Program-made: the position numbers and the translations under genes
Virus record (IMG/VR): IMGVR_UViG_3300043570_002336
Location: 1-64,000 of that record
Length of the DNA: 64,000 nucleotides
From: a virus
Strand: one strand, 5' to 3'
Shown: piece by piece, positions 56,009 through 63,629 of the stretch
Numbering within the stretch: the first letter of the stretch is position 1
How the letters are laid out: each line of letters starts with the position of its first letter
The notes under the pieces: generated by a model
Seen by the model: only the letters and a program-made list of their open reading frames with translations
What the model was told of the DNA's origin: nothing
Database searches by the model: none

Positions 56009-56018
56009 ATATAAATAG
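56009..56018 (-). promoter_or_regulatory. Candidate late promoter of the sugar cluster
   Basis: CTATTTATAT on the coding strand, 23 bases before the ATG at 55985. AT-rich bases TATATGTATATAAAC separate box and start. Confidence 0.45.
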
Positions 56019-56025
56019 CTTGGAA

Positions 56026-56964
56026 TTATAAAATAGCTGCGCTACAGAGAGGGCTTTTGTTAAACGGACAGAATCTACAGTTGTTTTTAGATGCATTCTT
56101 ATTATAGTCTTTCTCAAGATATTCTCCTGTATCCGAAAATGCTTCTTCTACAAATCTATTTAAGCCGGACATCGCCTGACCTCGCTTAATCTTTCCTGAA
56201 GCAGGTCTGAATTGCTGTACTCTTTTGGGTACAAACTCTCCTCCTTCGTAAATCTTTCTACGTACGATAAAGAATTCTACATCGATGTTCTCTACATCGG
56301 TATTGAATTGCTTGGCAAAGAACTCTTTGTAGAATAGTACCTGAGAGATCTTAGTATCGCTTTTCTTTTCGTAATCACTCCAACCCTTAGTCGAAGTCTT
56401 GATATCTAAGATCAAATACTTTCCTGTAACTTCATTGTAGAAGACCAGATCAAGATAGGCTTTGAAGTACAATCCAGTCTTAAGCTGCTGTACCAGCGGC
56501 ACCTCTACTCCTACCAGGTAAGTTCCTTTTGTGCTAAAGTATATCGAACGTTTCTTTTTTAGGTAGTCCATTATGGCTACTCCGTCGTTGTGAAACTCTT
56601 GAAGCTCCTGAGGAGTTGTAAAGTCTTTGTGTCCGTTATTAAATCTTTCTTTCTTGTAAGTCTTCTTCATTCGGTCAATCAGATACTCTGATAGATCGAT
56701 TTCAGTAGCAGCCTTTACCGATTGGTTGTAAAGTACATCCAACCAGTTCTGAGCTGTCTCGTGTAGAGCAGTTCCAAAGACTGTATGAATGCTAGGAGTA
56801 TAAGGTGCTAGCTTTTTCGGATACGAAAGATACCACTGATGTGGACAAGTACTGTAGATTGAGTATTGACTGTAGGAGATGTTTTTGTTCTCCTTTGTGT
56901 CGTACTTCTCTACTTTGTATTCACGAACCAGGCTTACCTCCTTAGGGAGTTTCTTCTTAGCCAT
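56026..56964 (-). CDS. Cas4/AddB-type PD-(D/E)XK nuclease with iron-sulfur cysteines (312 aa)
   Basis: YSQYSIYSTCPHQWYLSY near residues 31-48 (C40), H68 in GTALHET, E154, D172, D187-x-K189 in LILDIKT, and CRFC plus C307 at 296-307. The four cysteines (40, 296, 299, 307) are placed as in iron-sulfur RecB-family nucleases (Cas4, AddB). Likely a recombination exonuclease. It is the second such nuclease in the window; the first, at 7700-8482, lacks the cluster. Confidence 0.85.
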   Translation of the reverse strand: MAKKKLPKEVSLVREYKVEKYDTKENKNISYSQYSIYSTCPHQWYLSYPKKLAPYTPSIHTVFGTALHETAQNWLDVLYNQSVKAATEIDLSEYLIDRMKKTYKKERFNNGHKDFTTPQELQEFHNDGVAIMDYLKKKRSIYFSTKGTYLVGVEVPLVQQLKTGLYFKAYLDLVFYNEVTGKYLILDIKTSTKGWSDYEKKSDTKISQVLFYKEFFAKQFNTDVENIDVEFFIVRRKIYEGGEFVPKRVQQFRPASGKIKRGQAMSGLNRFVEEAFSDTGEYLEKDYNKNASKNNCRFCPFNKSPLCSAAIL

Positions 56965-56965
56965 T

Positions 56966-57325
56966 TTACTTCTTCCACATACCTCGAGCCACTAACTGAG
57001 CAATGATGCCGTAGTTAGCCAGGTCTTGATAAGTATCCATTAAGGATTCATTCTGTACACTACGTCGATTAATCAGCAGATTCTTCCAGCGGTTAACCTT
57101 ATCTGAGATTCGGTACCAGAGTCCGGTCAATGCAAAGCCAATCTCATCTTCGTTAGCAAGTTGAGTACCTGCAGTGATGTTATGCATTCCGTAATCTAAA
57201 TGCTTCTTTGCAAAGAGCTCTAACTGCTCTGCTTGAATCTGAATGTAGCCGTAGTAGATAGTCGGGTATTCTTCCTTGAGGATCTCGACTGCGCCTCTTT
57301 CGTATATATTTTTATCTTCGCTCAT
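56966..57325 (-). CDS. DUF1599-type protein (nucleotide-modification-associated, 119 aa)
   Basis: KKHLDYGMHNITAGTQLANE, GLWYRISDKVNRWKNLL and YQDLANYGIIAQL give the all-helical MazG-like pattern of DUF1599. Family members occur near nucleotide metabolism genes in phages and are thought to be pyrophosphatases or modification-associated. The promoter box ends five bases before the ATG. Confidence 0.75.
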   Translation of the reverse strand: MSEDKNIYERGAVEILKEEYPTIYYGYIQIQAEQLELFAKKHLDYGMHNITAGTQLANEDEIGFALTGLWYRISDKVNRWKNLLINRRSVQNESLMDTYQDLANYGIIAQLVARGMWKK

Positions 57326-57329
57326 AACC

Positions 57330-57360
57330 TTAATATACGAAAAAAGCCCCTGCGAAGCAA
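57330..57360 (-). promoter_or_regulatory. Promoter with intrinsic terminator embedded
   Basis: TTG at 57360-57358, 20-base spacer, TATATTAA at 57337-57330, ATG at 57325. A terminator (next entry) lies across the -33 box and spacer. Confidence 0.75.
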
Positions 57361-57365
57361 GGGCT
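57338..57365 (-). terminator. Intrinsic terminator of the holin/endolysin unit
   Basis: AGCCCTTGC-TTC-GCAGGGGCT on the coding strand (57365-57345), nine pairs with one G-U, followed by TTTTTT. It is the strongest terminator found in the window and follows the holin stop at 57377. Confidence 0.85.
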
Positions 57366-57376
57366 CTTTAAACTTT

Positions 57377-57793
57377 TTATTCTTTTCTTTCTCCTTTGTG
57401 AGGATCTATTCGATCTAAGATCTTATTTAAGTCCCCTATATGGATAAAGCCAGACATCGAAGCGTTCTTAAGAGCACTTATAAGCTGAAGTAGAATGAAA
57501 GGTACGATAATGGTTTCAGATAACCAACTAGTTCCTGCAAAGCCTCTTTCGACCATCAGGATAACAGTTAGGAACATTACCCATACTATTGTTCTTTGTA
57601 GTACTCTAACAGCTTTAAAGGTCTTAAAACCTTCTCTCTTGATTCCAGCAATGATGCCAAAAAATCCATCTACAAACACCACAGCAATTAGAGCAAGGTA
57701 CTGCTCAAAGTTACCCATTGTCAGCTCTAGAAAATAAGAGCATCCGAATGAAAGTGTGGTGGCGATAGACAAAAATATGGCTGTTGGTTTCAT
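57377..57793 (-). CDS. Holin-like membrane protein (138 aa)
   Basis: Three to four membrane helices (PTAIFLSIATTLSFGCSYFL, YLALIAVVFVDGFFGIIAGI, IVWVMFLTVILMV, ETIIVPFILLQLI) and a charged C-terminus (LDRIDPHKGERKE). It overlaps the endolysin gene, which strongly suggests a holin. Number of helices and cytosolic tail fit class I or a phage-holin-4-like family. Confidence 0.75.
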   Translation of the reverse strand: MKPTAIFLSIATTLSFGCSYFLELTMGNFEQYLALIAVVFVDGFFGIIAGIKREGFKTFKAVRVLQRTIVWVMFLTVILMVERGFAGTSWLSETIIVPFILLQLISALKNASMSGFIHIGDLNKILDRIDPHKGERKE

Positions 57794-58404
57794 TACTTCA
57801 CGTATTCGTAGTACTTCTTAGTCTTGGCATTTCTGTCTTCAAGTCCGTGAGTACCGCCGTTGATGCGCTTGGTCAGTTCCAGGATAGCTGCATCGTTGAT
57901 GCCCTTATCACAGATAGTCCATAGCTTATTTCTTTCAAAGAAAAACATAGCTGATTCAAAAGCGTATTTAGTAGCAACCGTATCAGGGTTAGTCAAGACC
58001 TCGTCATTGCCTAAGTACTTTGCAAATGCTTCGTAGTTGGCTTTACCAGTCAACTGAAGAGCTCCTCTGCCTCTGAACTTGTATCCATCCCCTGATGCTT
58101 CGGCTCCGTTGCCCATCCTGTCGGCGTAGACTCGGTTTGCAATCTTTTCAGGCTGGCGGGCGTAAGACTCTTCGAGGTTACCGGGGAAGTACTTGCCGAA
58201 GATACCTTGCAGGCCTTGGGCGGAGTAGTTTAGGTTCTCTGAAAATGCTTTAAAGCCTCCTGTTTCGTGGGCTGTTTGAGCGAAGAAGTGTGCAGCTCTA
58301 ACTGGAGTCAACTTATAAAACTCCATTGCCTTCTTCATTGTTCCGGGACCAAAAGCGCCATCAGCGGCTATGCCCATCTTCTCTTGTAAACTTTTTAAGC
58401 TCAT
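57793..58404 (-). CDS. GH19-type endolysin with N-terminal peptidoglycan-binding part (203 aa)
   Basis: Residues 1-30 look like a peptidoglycan-binding repeat (LQEKMGIAADGAFGPGTMKK). AQTAHETGGFKAFSENLNYS at 42-61 holds the GH19 catalytic Glu residues (E47, E56), and RGRGALQLTGKANYEAFA near 110 is family-typical. It should cut peptidoglycan glycan strands at lysis. No signal peptide, so it depends on the holin. Confidence 0.88.
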   Translation of the reverse strand: MSLKSLQEKMGIAADGAFGPGTMKKAMEFYKLTPVRAAHFFAQTAHETGGFKAFSENLNYSAQGLQGIFGKYFPGNLEESYARQPEKIANRVYADRMGNGAEASGDGYKFRGRGALQLTGKANYEAFAKYLGNDEVLTNPDTVATKYAFESAMFFFERNKLWTICDKGINDAAILELTKRINGGTHGLEDRNAKTKKYYEYVK

Positions 58405-58414
58405 AGTTTAATTT

Positions 58415-58657
58415 TTAATCGTTATTTTCTTCTTTCTTTCCTCCGAAGATCTTTCCTGCTTCGGCGATACCAAATGCACCTAGAGTGATCATTACAAATG
58501 AATTGAAGATAGTATCACTGATTACCAGTTGGTTACCTAAAATACCTGTAACGATGTCAGCTCCAGCGAAGATAGCCATCACCGAGAATGATAAAAAGCC
58601 AACGATTGTTTTCTCGTTGAAGTCATTTTTATCTTTAAAAATGTCCCAAAATGCCAT
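58415..58657 (-). CDS. Two-helix membrane protein of the lysis module (80 aa)
   Basis: Hydrophobic segments at residues 18-38 and 46-68 with a basic tail (GKIFGGKKEENND). Encoded just before the endolysin, it may be an antiholin, second holin or spanin-like protein. It has a late box 66 bases upstream and a TTGCC...CTATAAG stretch nearer the gene. Confidence 0.6.
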   Translation of the reverse strand: MAFWDIFKDKNDFNEKTIVGFLSFSVMAIFAGADIVTGILGNQLVISDTIFNSFVMITLGAFGIAEAGKIFGGKKEENND

Positions 58658-58722
58658 AAATTGTTATTTAAAAAGTTTAACTTATAGAACTGATTAAGAA
58701 AACAATTGACGGCAACCCTTTG

Positions 58723-58732
58723 GTATAAATAG
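58723..58732 (-). promoter_or_regulatory. Candidate late promoter of the lysis module
   Basis: CTATTTATAC on the coding strand, at the junction between the exported-protein module and the lysis genes. Confidence 0.45.
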
Positions 58733-58734
58733 AC

Positions 58735-59157
58735 CTAGTCTAGGGCATCCACAATAGCTTTTTTAACAGCTACTGAAAATTCTGTTCTTTCGAAAGGAAG
58801 ATTTTCATCTTGCAGCTGCATTAATGTAGCAGCAACGTTTGTATTAGCTTTTCCTACTCCGTGATAGACTGATGAACCGATTGCAATATCTACCTCAACG
58901 ATTGTTTTCTTTTGTTTGAATTCAAAAGGTCCGATTCTAATTCCTTGAGTAGGAGCTTTAATTTCAGTTACTGTAACGTAGATCGGACTTGCATTAAGAT
59001 CGCTTTCCGGGCATAAAGGATTTCCTCTTTCATTGAGAACGTCCTCGGTGATTTGTCTTAGTCCGAAAGTAAATTTTTGATTGTCGATACCGGCAAGGTT
59101 GGCATTTGAAGTCACCGTAGCGACGTAAAAGCACATAGTAAGGATTGGATTGATCAT
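58735..59157 (-). CDS. Exported protein of unknown family next to the CsgG-like module (140 aa)
   Basis: A short hydrophobic N-terminus (MINPILTMCFYVATVTSNAN) may be a signal peptide. The body is strand-rich (PIYVTVTEIKAPTQGIRIGP, TIVEVDIAIGSSVYHGVGKA). It could be a periplasmic partner of the CsgG-like protein at 62504-63244, in place of CsgE/F, but no sequence match to those was seen. A variant box (TAATAAATAG on the plus strand) lies about 50 bases upstream. Confidence 0.5.
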   Translation of the reverse strand: MINPILTMCFYVATVTSNANLAGIDNQKFTFGLRQITEDVLNERGNPLCPESDLNASPIYVTVTEIKAPTQGIRIGPFEFKQKKTIVEVDIAIGSSVYHGVGKANTNVAATLMQLQDENLPFERTEFSVAVKKAIVDALD

Positions 59158-59166
59158 GATATTGAC

Positions 59167-60162
59167 TTAGTATTGTAACGTGGCTTGGTTAGAGTATCCA
59201 GGCGATAATAAATAGAAGTTGCTTATACCTCCTGAAGTAGGAGTAAAGGTAAAGTTAGATTGCAAGCCAGGTATTGAACCCATTAGGTTTGAAGAACCGC
59301 TATTAAGGCTAGTCCATTGAGCATTTGTAAAAAGCAATGTGCTTTTAGTAAAAGGTGCTCCGTTAATTCTATCAGCTATAATGCAAATATCGGCAGTAGT
59401 AATCTTTCCTTCAAGGTTTAAATCGTACTTGTGATAGTGGAAGGGTCTTAAGGTAACTTTCTGAGTTACAACATCACCCACTCCTTCAAAATCTGCAGAA
59501 GTAAGATTAGAAGTTACAGTAGGAACTACTACTTCGATATACCACTCAACGGAAGGATTGGTGGGTTGGGAGAAAGAATACTGCCCATTTAAATTAGTGA
59601 CTGATGTGGCTTGAATAGTCCAGGCAGTAGTAGTAACTATGTATTCAAACTCTAAAACATAGGGCAAGTTTACATTGTTAGGTAGGTCATTCCATTTTCC
59701 ATTACCGACAAACTGAACGTAGTCTTCATTACCTGCGTTGTTTGGCTCTCCAGGGTTCCAAGAAGTGTAAGAGTAAGCTTCACCGGTAACCCATCTCCAT
59801 ACTCCTTCATTTACTTCATCGGTTAATCCTATCCAACCCGATGGCCATAACCCAAATATAAAGTTATTTTCAGCCTGCGTGGTGACTGTTACTAGATGTC
59901 CACCCATGTTGTCACAGGCAGCTTTGGCTGCTGACCAAAATGCTGAACCTGTTGACCTGTAGTAGGAATGACCGTTGTAGTTCTGCTGATTTGTAAAACC
60001 TGTAATGACTGGGGTGACTCTTTTATAAAGGTTGACTGTTACTCCTGGAACTCCTATATTGCCTTCGGTCCTTATAGCACCCGAGTGAGTAAAGGTCTGA
60101 GAGAGACCTAGTAACTGTACCAGGAATACAAAAGCTGAAGTGATAAGAACCTTAGAAGTCAT
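59167..60162 (-). CDS. Secreted C-type lectin-domain protein with dockerin-like repeat (331 aa)
   Basis: The signal peptide (TSKVLITSAFVFLVQLLGLS) is followed near residues 60-170 by a C-type lectin fold: ACDNMGGHLVTVTTQAEN, WIGLTDEVNEGVWRWVTGEA, WNPGEPNNAGNEDYVQF and GKWNDLP. The EPN and WND motifs are the classic calcium and mannose-type sugar ligands. Near 245-265 is DLNLEGKITTADICIIADRI, like an EF-hand/dockerin loop. The C-terminal part is Ser/Thr/Gly-rich. No DGR repeat or reverse transcriptase was seen. Host surface or matrix binding is likely. Confidence 0.85.
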   Translation of the reverse strand: MTSKVLITSAFVFLVQLLGLSQTFTHSGAIRTEGNIGVPGVTVNLYKRVTPVITGFTNQQNYNGHSYYRSTGSAFWSAAKAACDNMGGHLVTVTTQAENNFIFGLWPSGWIGLTDEVNEGVWRWVTGEAYSYTSWNPGEPNNAGNEDYVQFVGNGKWNDLPNNVNLPYVLEFEYIVTTTAWTIQATSVTNLNGQYSFSQPTNPSVEWYIEVVVPTVTSNLTSADFEGVGDVVTQKVTLRPFHYHKYDLNLEGKITTADICIIADRINGAPFTKSTLLFTNAQWTSLNSGSSNLMGSIPGLQSNFTFTPTSGGISNFYLLSPGYSNQATLQY

Positions 60163-60970
60163 AATTAGCGCCTATTGAAACGATATAAGGCGTGGTTTTG
60201 CTGTATCCATTCTCTATATCAGATATATCATAAGTATAACTAGTTCTAAACTTCGTAGCAAATGCAAATACATCAGTAACATTGTATTGAATAGTAGTAC
60301 CGAAGTAAGTAGTCAAGTTAGTTCTATTCCAAAACCAGATATCTAAATAATCTTCCGAGTCCTCTAAATGTTTAAAGTGGGTTCTAAGAGATGACAACAT
60401 AAAGATCTCAGGTCTTGCCACCCATCTTCCTGCTTGAAACTCTTTCATTCCTAAGAGCATGACACTGAACTTAGTCTGGAAGCCTGCCGGGATGTAAGTA
60501 TCAAGGAATTGAAACCCGTCCCAGCTATTATCCTTCACAAACAAAGTGTACCCTAGCTTGTAGCTACTCTTCTGGTAAGTCTGATTAAGGAAAGGAGTAA
60601 CTGAAATTGTATTCACTCCTACATCACTCCCTCCTATCGTGAGGCTGTATGTGTTGGTTCTAAGCAGGCCGTTAGGGAATTCTTTCTCTCTGATGTAGTT
60701 GTAGCCGAACTTAGTAAAATTAAATGAAGGAGTCCTTGAAAGGAAGAACCCGTTGGTGTGATTCTTATTCTTAAGCTGGTAGGCGAGATTATAGCTGAAG
60801 ATACTAAACTGACCTAGGAACCCGAAGGATAGGCTTGAACTACTAATGATGTCGTTATCAAGATCAACGTACTGAATTGAAGTCCACTCCGAGACTGATT
60901 CAGAGCCCTCTTGGGTAGTCTGGGCAAAGACATTGAAAGGTATTAAGATGAGTAGTAAAAATTTTTTCAT
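60152..60970 (-). CDS. Outer-membrane beta-barrel-like protein (272 aa)
   Basis: Signal peptide (KKFLLLILIPFNVFAQT), then many alternating strands (SSSLSFGFLGQFSIFSYNLA, TNTYSLTIGGSDVGVNTISV) and a C-terminal Phe (SIGANYDF), all typical of Bam-inserted barrels. Overlaps both neighbours (11 and 4 bases). It may be an outer-membrane pore or receptor change. No family assigned. Confidence 0.7.
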   Translation of the reverse strand: MKKFLLLILIPFNVFAQTTQEGSESVSEWTSIQYVDLDNDIISSSSLSFGFLGQFSIFSYNLAYQLKNKNHTNGFFLSRTPSFNFTKFGYNYIREKEFPNGLLRTNTYSLTIGGSDVGVNTISVTPFLNQTYQKSSYKLGYTLFVKDNSWDGFQFLDTYIPAGFQTKFSVMLLGMKEFQAGRWVARPEIFMLSSLRTHFKHLEDSEDYLDIWFWNRTNLTTYFGTTIQYNVTDVFAFATKFRTSYTYDISDIENGYSKTTPYIVSIGANYDF

Positions 60971-62514
60971 AACAGTATTTTTGTTCCTGTTGATATCTGG
61001 TAATTAAGTATTTCTGCATTCCATTGATAAGCTCCTGAGAATGAAATACTCCATTTGAACTTATCAGTTAATTTAAAATCTATGTTAGCTAGAGGTACTA
61101 GTAGCATTCCTGAACTGTACCACTGACCTTGGTAGTAGAAGATATAAGGTGAATATACGCCCAACAGCATTACGTTTCCACCTATTGATTTTCCTCCTTT
61201 AAAGTTTGTAAATCCTCCTCCGACTATGGACCAGTTCCGGAACCAGCTCTTCCCCAGCTGCCCGGCAGTAAAATTAGTACCCAACATCATTGTAGCAGGT
61301 CCTGCTTTTTGAGCTGCTAGAGCTGTGGTTGTATTAAACCAATCGGTCTTAAAGTTAGTCATCACCGAATTGGAGAATACCCCCATAAACCCTTTAGCTT
61401 TATAAGAACCATATAGAGTAGTATTCAGAACATTCTCACCGGTAGTGTAATTCAGATTAACTCCTTTGATAAAGTTTTGCTTGGTATTGACATGGGTGAT
61501 GGAGGAGTTGAACCTAAAATTATCCTGACCCGTGTCCCTGATGTTGCCGGAGTTTCTGATGGCGACAAAGTCACCGGAGCCTATGAGAGCTCCTCTACCT
61601 ACTTTCTCTTGCCTGCTTTTTTGCTTTTGACCTCCGCCGCCGCTTTTACCACCACCATTGCCATTTGACGAGCTTTCAGACTCCCCACCTGATGCTGAGG
61701 TTGTGTTTTCTTGCCCACCGACTGCTCCTGATTCCGTACCACCGCCCTCAGTCGAGCCTCCTCCTCCTGAAGATGGAATAGATCCTCCTCCGCCTTCACC
61801 CTGACCGGAGGAAGGTTGACCTGATCCCGAACCACCCGATCCCGAACCGCCTGAGCCTGAGCCGCCTGAAGAACCAGAGCCTCCAGTTCCTGAACCTCCT
61901 CCGGAACCTCCGCCAGAACCCGAGCCAGAGCCACCGCCACCAGTACTACCGCTACCGCCACTCCCACCAGTGCTCCCTCCACTGCCTGTAGAGCCTGTTC
62001 CGGAGCTACCGGAGCTAGACCCAGAACTACTACCGCCATTCCCAGAACTACTAGAGCTGCTACCAGAAGAATTCGAACCATTGTCATTATTATTTGTATT
62101 TGAAGTTCCACCACCTGCTACACCTCCGCCCGGAATAGCGGATGATCCTATGTTCCCGCCTAGACTGGCGGCGATACTAACTATGCCTGATACGTTATTG
62201 ACCGTATTAGTGCCAATAGCTGCATTTGATCCTGTTGTGATAGTACCCCCGCCTCCAGCGCAGGGGTTACTTCCTGCAGGCACACTTGCATTAACACTTT
62301 GTACCCAAAGCTCGAAGGCTCCGGCCTGTAGCTGGGCTGCTGTAAAAGTATTGTATTGTCCGGCATAAAAGAGCGTTACAGAGCCTGATGGCTGGGTAAT
62401 GGTAACAGAGTTAAGTATTCCTGTGCAAGGATCGGTGTAGGTATAGATATACTGACTATACCCTTTGAACCATGCAATTAGAAATATTAACGCTATTTTC
62501 CATTTACCATCCAT
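60967..62514 (-). CDS. Exported protein with long Gly/Ser tract and C-terminal barrel-like domain (515 aa)
   Basis: A signal-like N-terminus (WKIALIFLIAWFKGYSQ) is followed by a strand region with two Cys (about 33-90), then about 200 residues of Gly/Ser/Asn repeats (about 90-310), and a C-terminal strand-rich part of about 200 residues with alternating hydrophobics and TGTKILL at the end. The Gly/Ser tract is a flexible surface spacer. Its other frames contain long false frames. A surface adhesin or anchor is likely. Confidence 0.7.
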   Translation of the reverse strand: MDGKWKIALIFLIAWFKGYSQYIYTYTDPCTGILNSVTITQPSGSVTLFYAGQYNTFTAAQLQAGAFELWVQSVNASVPAGSNPCAGGGGTITTGSNAAIGTNTVNNVSGIVSIAASLGGNIGSSAIPGGGVAGGGTSNTNNNDNGSNSSGSSSSSSGNGGSSSGSSSGSSGTGSTGSGGSTGGSGGSGSTGGGGSGSGSGGGSGGGSGTGGSGSSGGSGSGGSGSGGSGSGQPSSGQGEGGGGSIPSSGGGGSTEGGGTESGAVGGQENTTSASGGESESSSNGNGGGKSGGGGQKQKSRQEKVGRGALIGSGDFVAIRNSGNIRDTGQDNFRFNSSITHVNTKQNFIKGVNLNYTTGENVLNTTLYGSYKAKGFMGVFSNSVMTNFKTDWFNTTTALAAQKAGPATMMLGTNFTAGQLGKSWFRNWSIVGGGFTNFKGGKSIGGNVMLLGVYSPYIFYYQGQWYSSGMLLVPLANIDFKLTDKFKWSISFSGAYQWNAEILNYQISTGTKILL

Positions 62515-63244
62515 ACTGCTCCATGCGCTTGACGAGGTTTACAGTCGCAACCTCTAACGCACGTTGTGTAGCAACGCCAACTGTTGAACCATCAAACCCC
62601 ATCTGAGGATTCTTAAAGAAGCCCTCACCAACTTGGGTTGAAGTTCCTTGACCTGAAGCCACAATATACTGTCCGTTATCCACATTTACCATTCGGATCT
62701 GAATGCCGATGATAGTAGTATTGGTCTTATTTGTTTTACCTTTATCGTAAGTCTCAGCATATGATACAGAGAAGTCATAGATCTCAGCATACACAACATA
62801 CTTAGGAACGGCAATGCCTTCCATTGTAAGTTGAGTCTTGCCATTTGAAAGTCCGTTTAGTTCAGTCTCCCAAGCATCAAGCATCTGATTCTGAATTGCT
62901 TCTTTCTCTTCAGCGTAAGTAAAGCGACCGGTCTGTTCGAAGTTCTCAATGATTCTATTCGATACACCCATACCCACTCTCTTGTCTCTTAACTCAGGGA
63001 ACATATCCCAAAGCTCTTTATTGACATTAAGCTTAGATAGCTGCACTACCTGCTTCTGACCGGTAAAGGCTGGAAGAGTATTTAGAGCTTCTGCTTTCTC
63101 AAACTCGGCTGTATACTGTTGTACACCTACAGAAGATTTACATGAGGTCGCTAACGTACCTACAACTAACATTCCACCTACAACCAGAAGTACCCCTATA
63201 GGAGCGAAAATCTTTTCCATAATCTCGTCTCTTCTAGTTCTCAT
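62504..63244 (-). CDS. CsgG-like curli secretion lipoprotein (246 aa)
   Basis: N-terminal hydrophobic stretch with LATSC (lipobox-like, Cys near residue 35). The C-terminal half has IIGIQIRMVNVDNGQYIVAS and STVGVATQRALEVATVNLVK, the CsgG/HfaB pattern. CsgG forms an outer-membrane secretion channel for curli fibres. I recall csgG/csgF-like genes reported in some marine T4-like phages. The start may be 63244 or the ATG at 63220. TAATG overlap upstream. Confidence 0.8.
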   Translation of the reverse strand: MRTRRDEIMEKIFAPIGVLLVVGGMLVVGTLATSCKSSVGVQQYTAEFEKAEALNTLPAFTGQKQVVQLSKLNVNKELWDMFPELRDKRVGMGVSNRIIENFEQTGRFTYAEEKEAIQNQMLDAWETELNGLSNGKTQLTMEGIAVPKYVVYAEIYDFSVSYAETYDKGKTNKTNTTIIGIQIRMVNVDNGQYIVASGQGTSTQVGEGFFKNPQMGFDGSTVGVATQRALEVATVNLVKRMEQYGW

Positions 63245-63624
63245 TACTTACCGGCGTTCTGGTCTTCTCTCTGCTTTTTAAGGCGAGCCATTCTTTCGGC
63301 TGGAGTTTCTTTCTTCTCTTCAGCTGGAGCTGCTGGAGCTGGTGCTGCTGCTTGAGCTGGTACTTCACGAACAGTCTCTTTGATGATAGTAGTACCACCA
63401 CCGGAGTTGTTCTGCTGCTGGGTATTGTTGTTCTCAAGGTTAACGATAACTGGAGCCGGGGCAGGAGCTACCTGCTCAGTTTTAGTCTCCTCTTCATCCT
63501 CAATACCTAACAAGCTATTAATGTGAGTAGTAGCCCAGATACCAATACCTGTTACAGCTGTACCTAATACTCCTAGGACTGTCTTCTTTACGCTAGACAT
63601 TCCGCCTTCTTGTTCTTCACTCAT
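63244..63624 (-). CDS. Membrane-anchored Pro/Ala/Glu-rich protein (126 aa)
   Basis: A membrane helix near residues 12-35 (VLGVLGTAVTGIGIWATTHI) is followed by low-complexity Pro/Ala, a QQQNNSGGG stretch and a basic helix (AERMARLKKQREDQNAGK). It could bridge inner membrane and envelope for the CsgG-like channel. No family assigned. Confidence 0.6.
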   Translation of the reverse strand: MSEEQEGGMSSVKKTVLGVLGTAVTGIGIWATTHINSLLGIEDEEETKTEQVAPAPAPVIVNLENNNTQQQNNSGGGTTIIKETVREVPAQAAAPAPAAPAEEKKETPAERMARLKKQREDQNAGK

Positions 63625-63629
63625 GACTT

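Noticed and set aside
59167-60162. Possible diversity-generating retroelement target because of the C-type lectin domain
   Set aside because: The lectin is the classic EPN/WND animal-like form, no template-variable repeat pair was found nearby, and no reverse transcriptase gene is in the window.
61599-62368. Long open frames on other frames and strands across the Gly/Ser tract
   Set aside because: They come from the low-complexity GGN/TCN codons of the 515-aa gene. Their products are biased (Val/Ala/Leu or Pro/Leu-rich) and lack start context.
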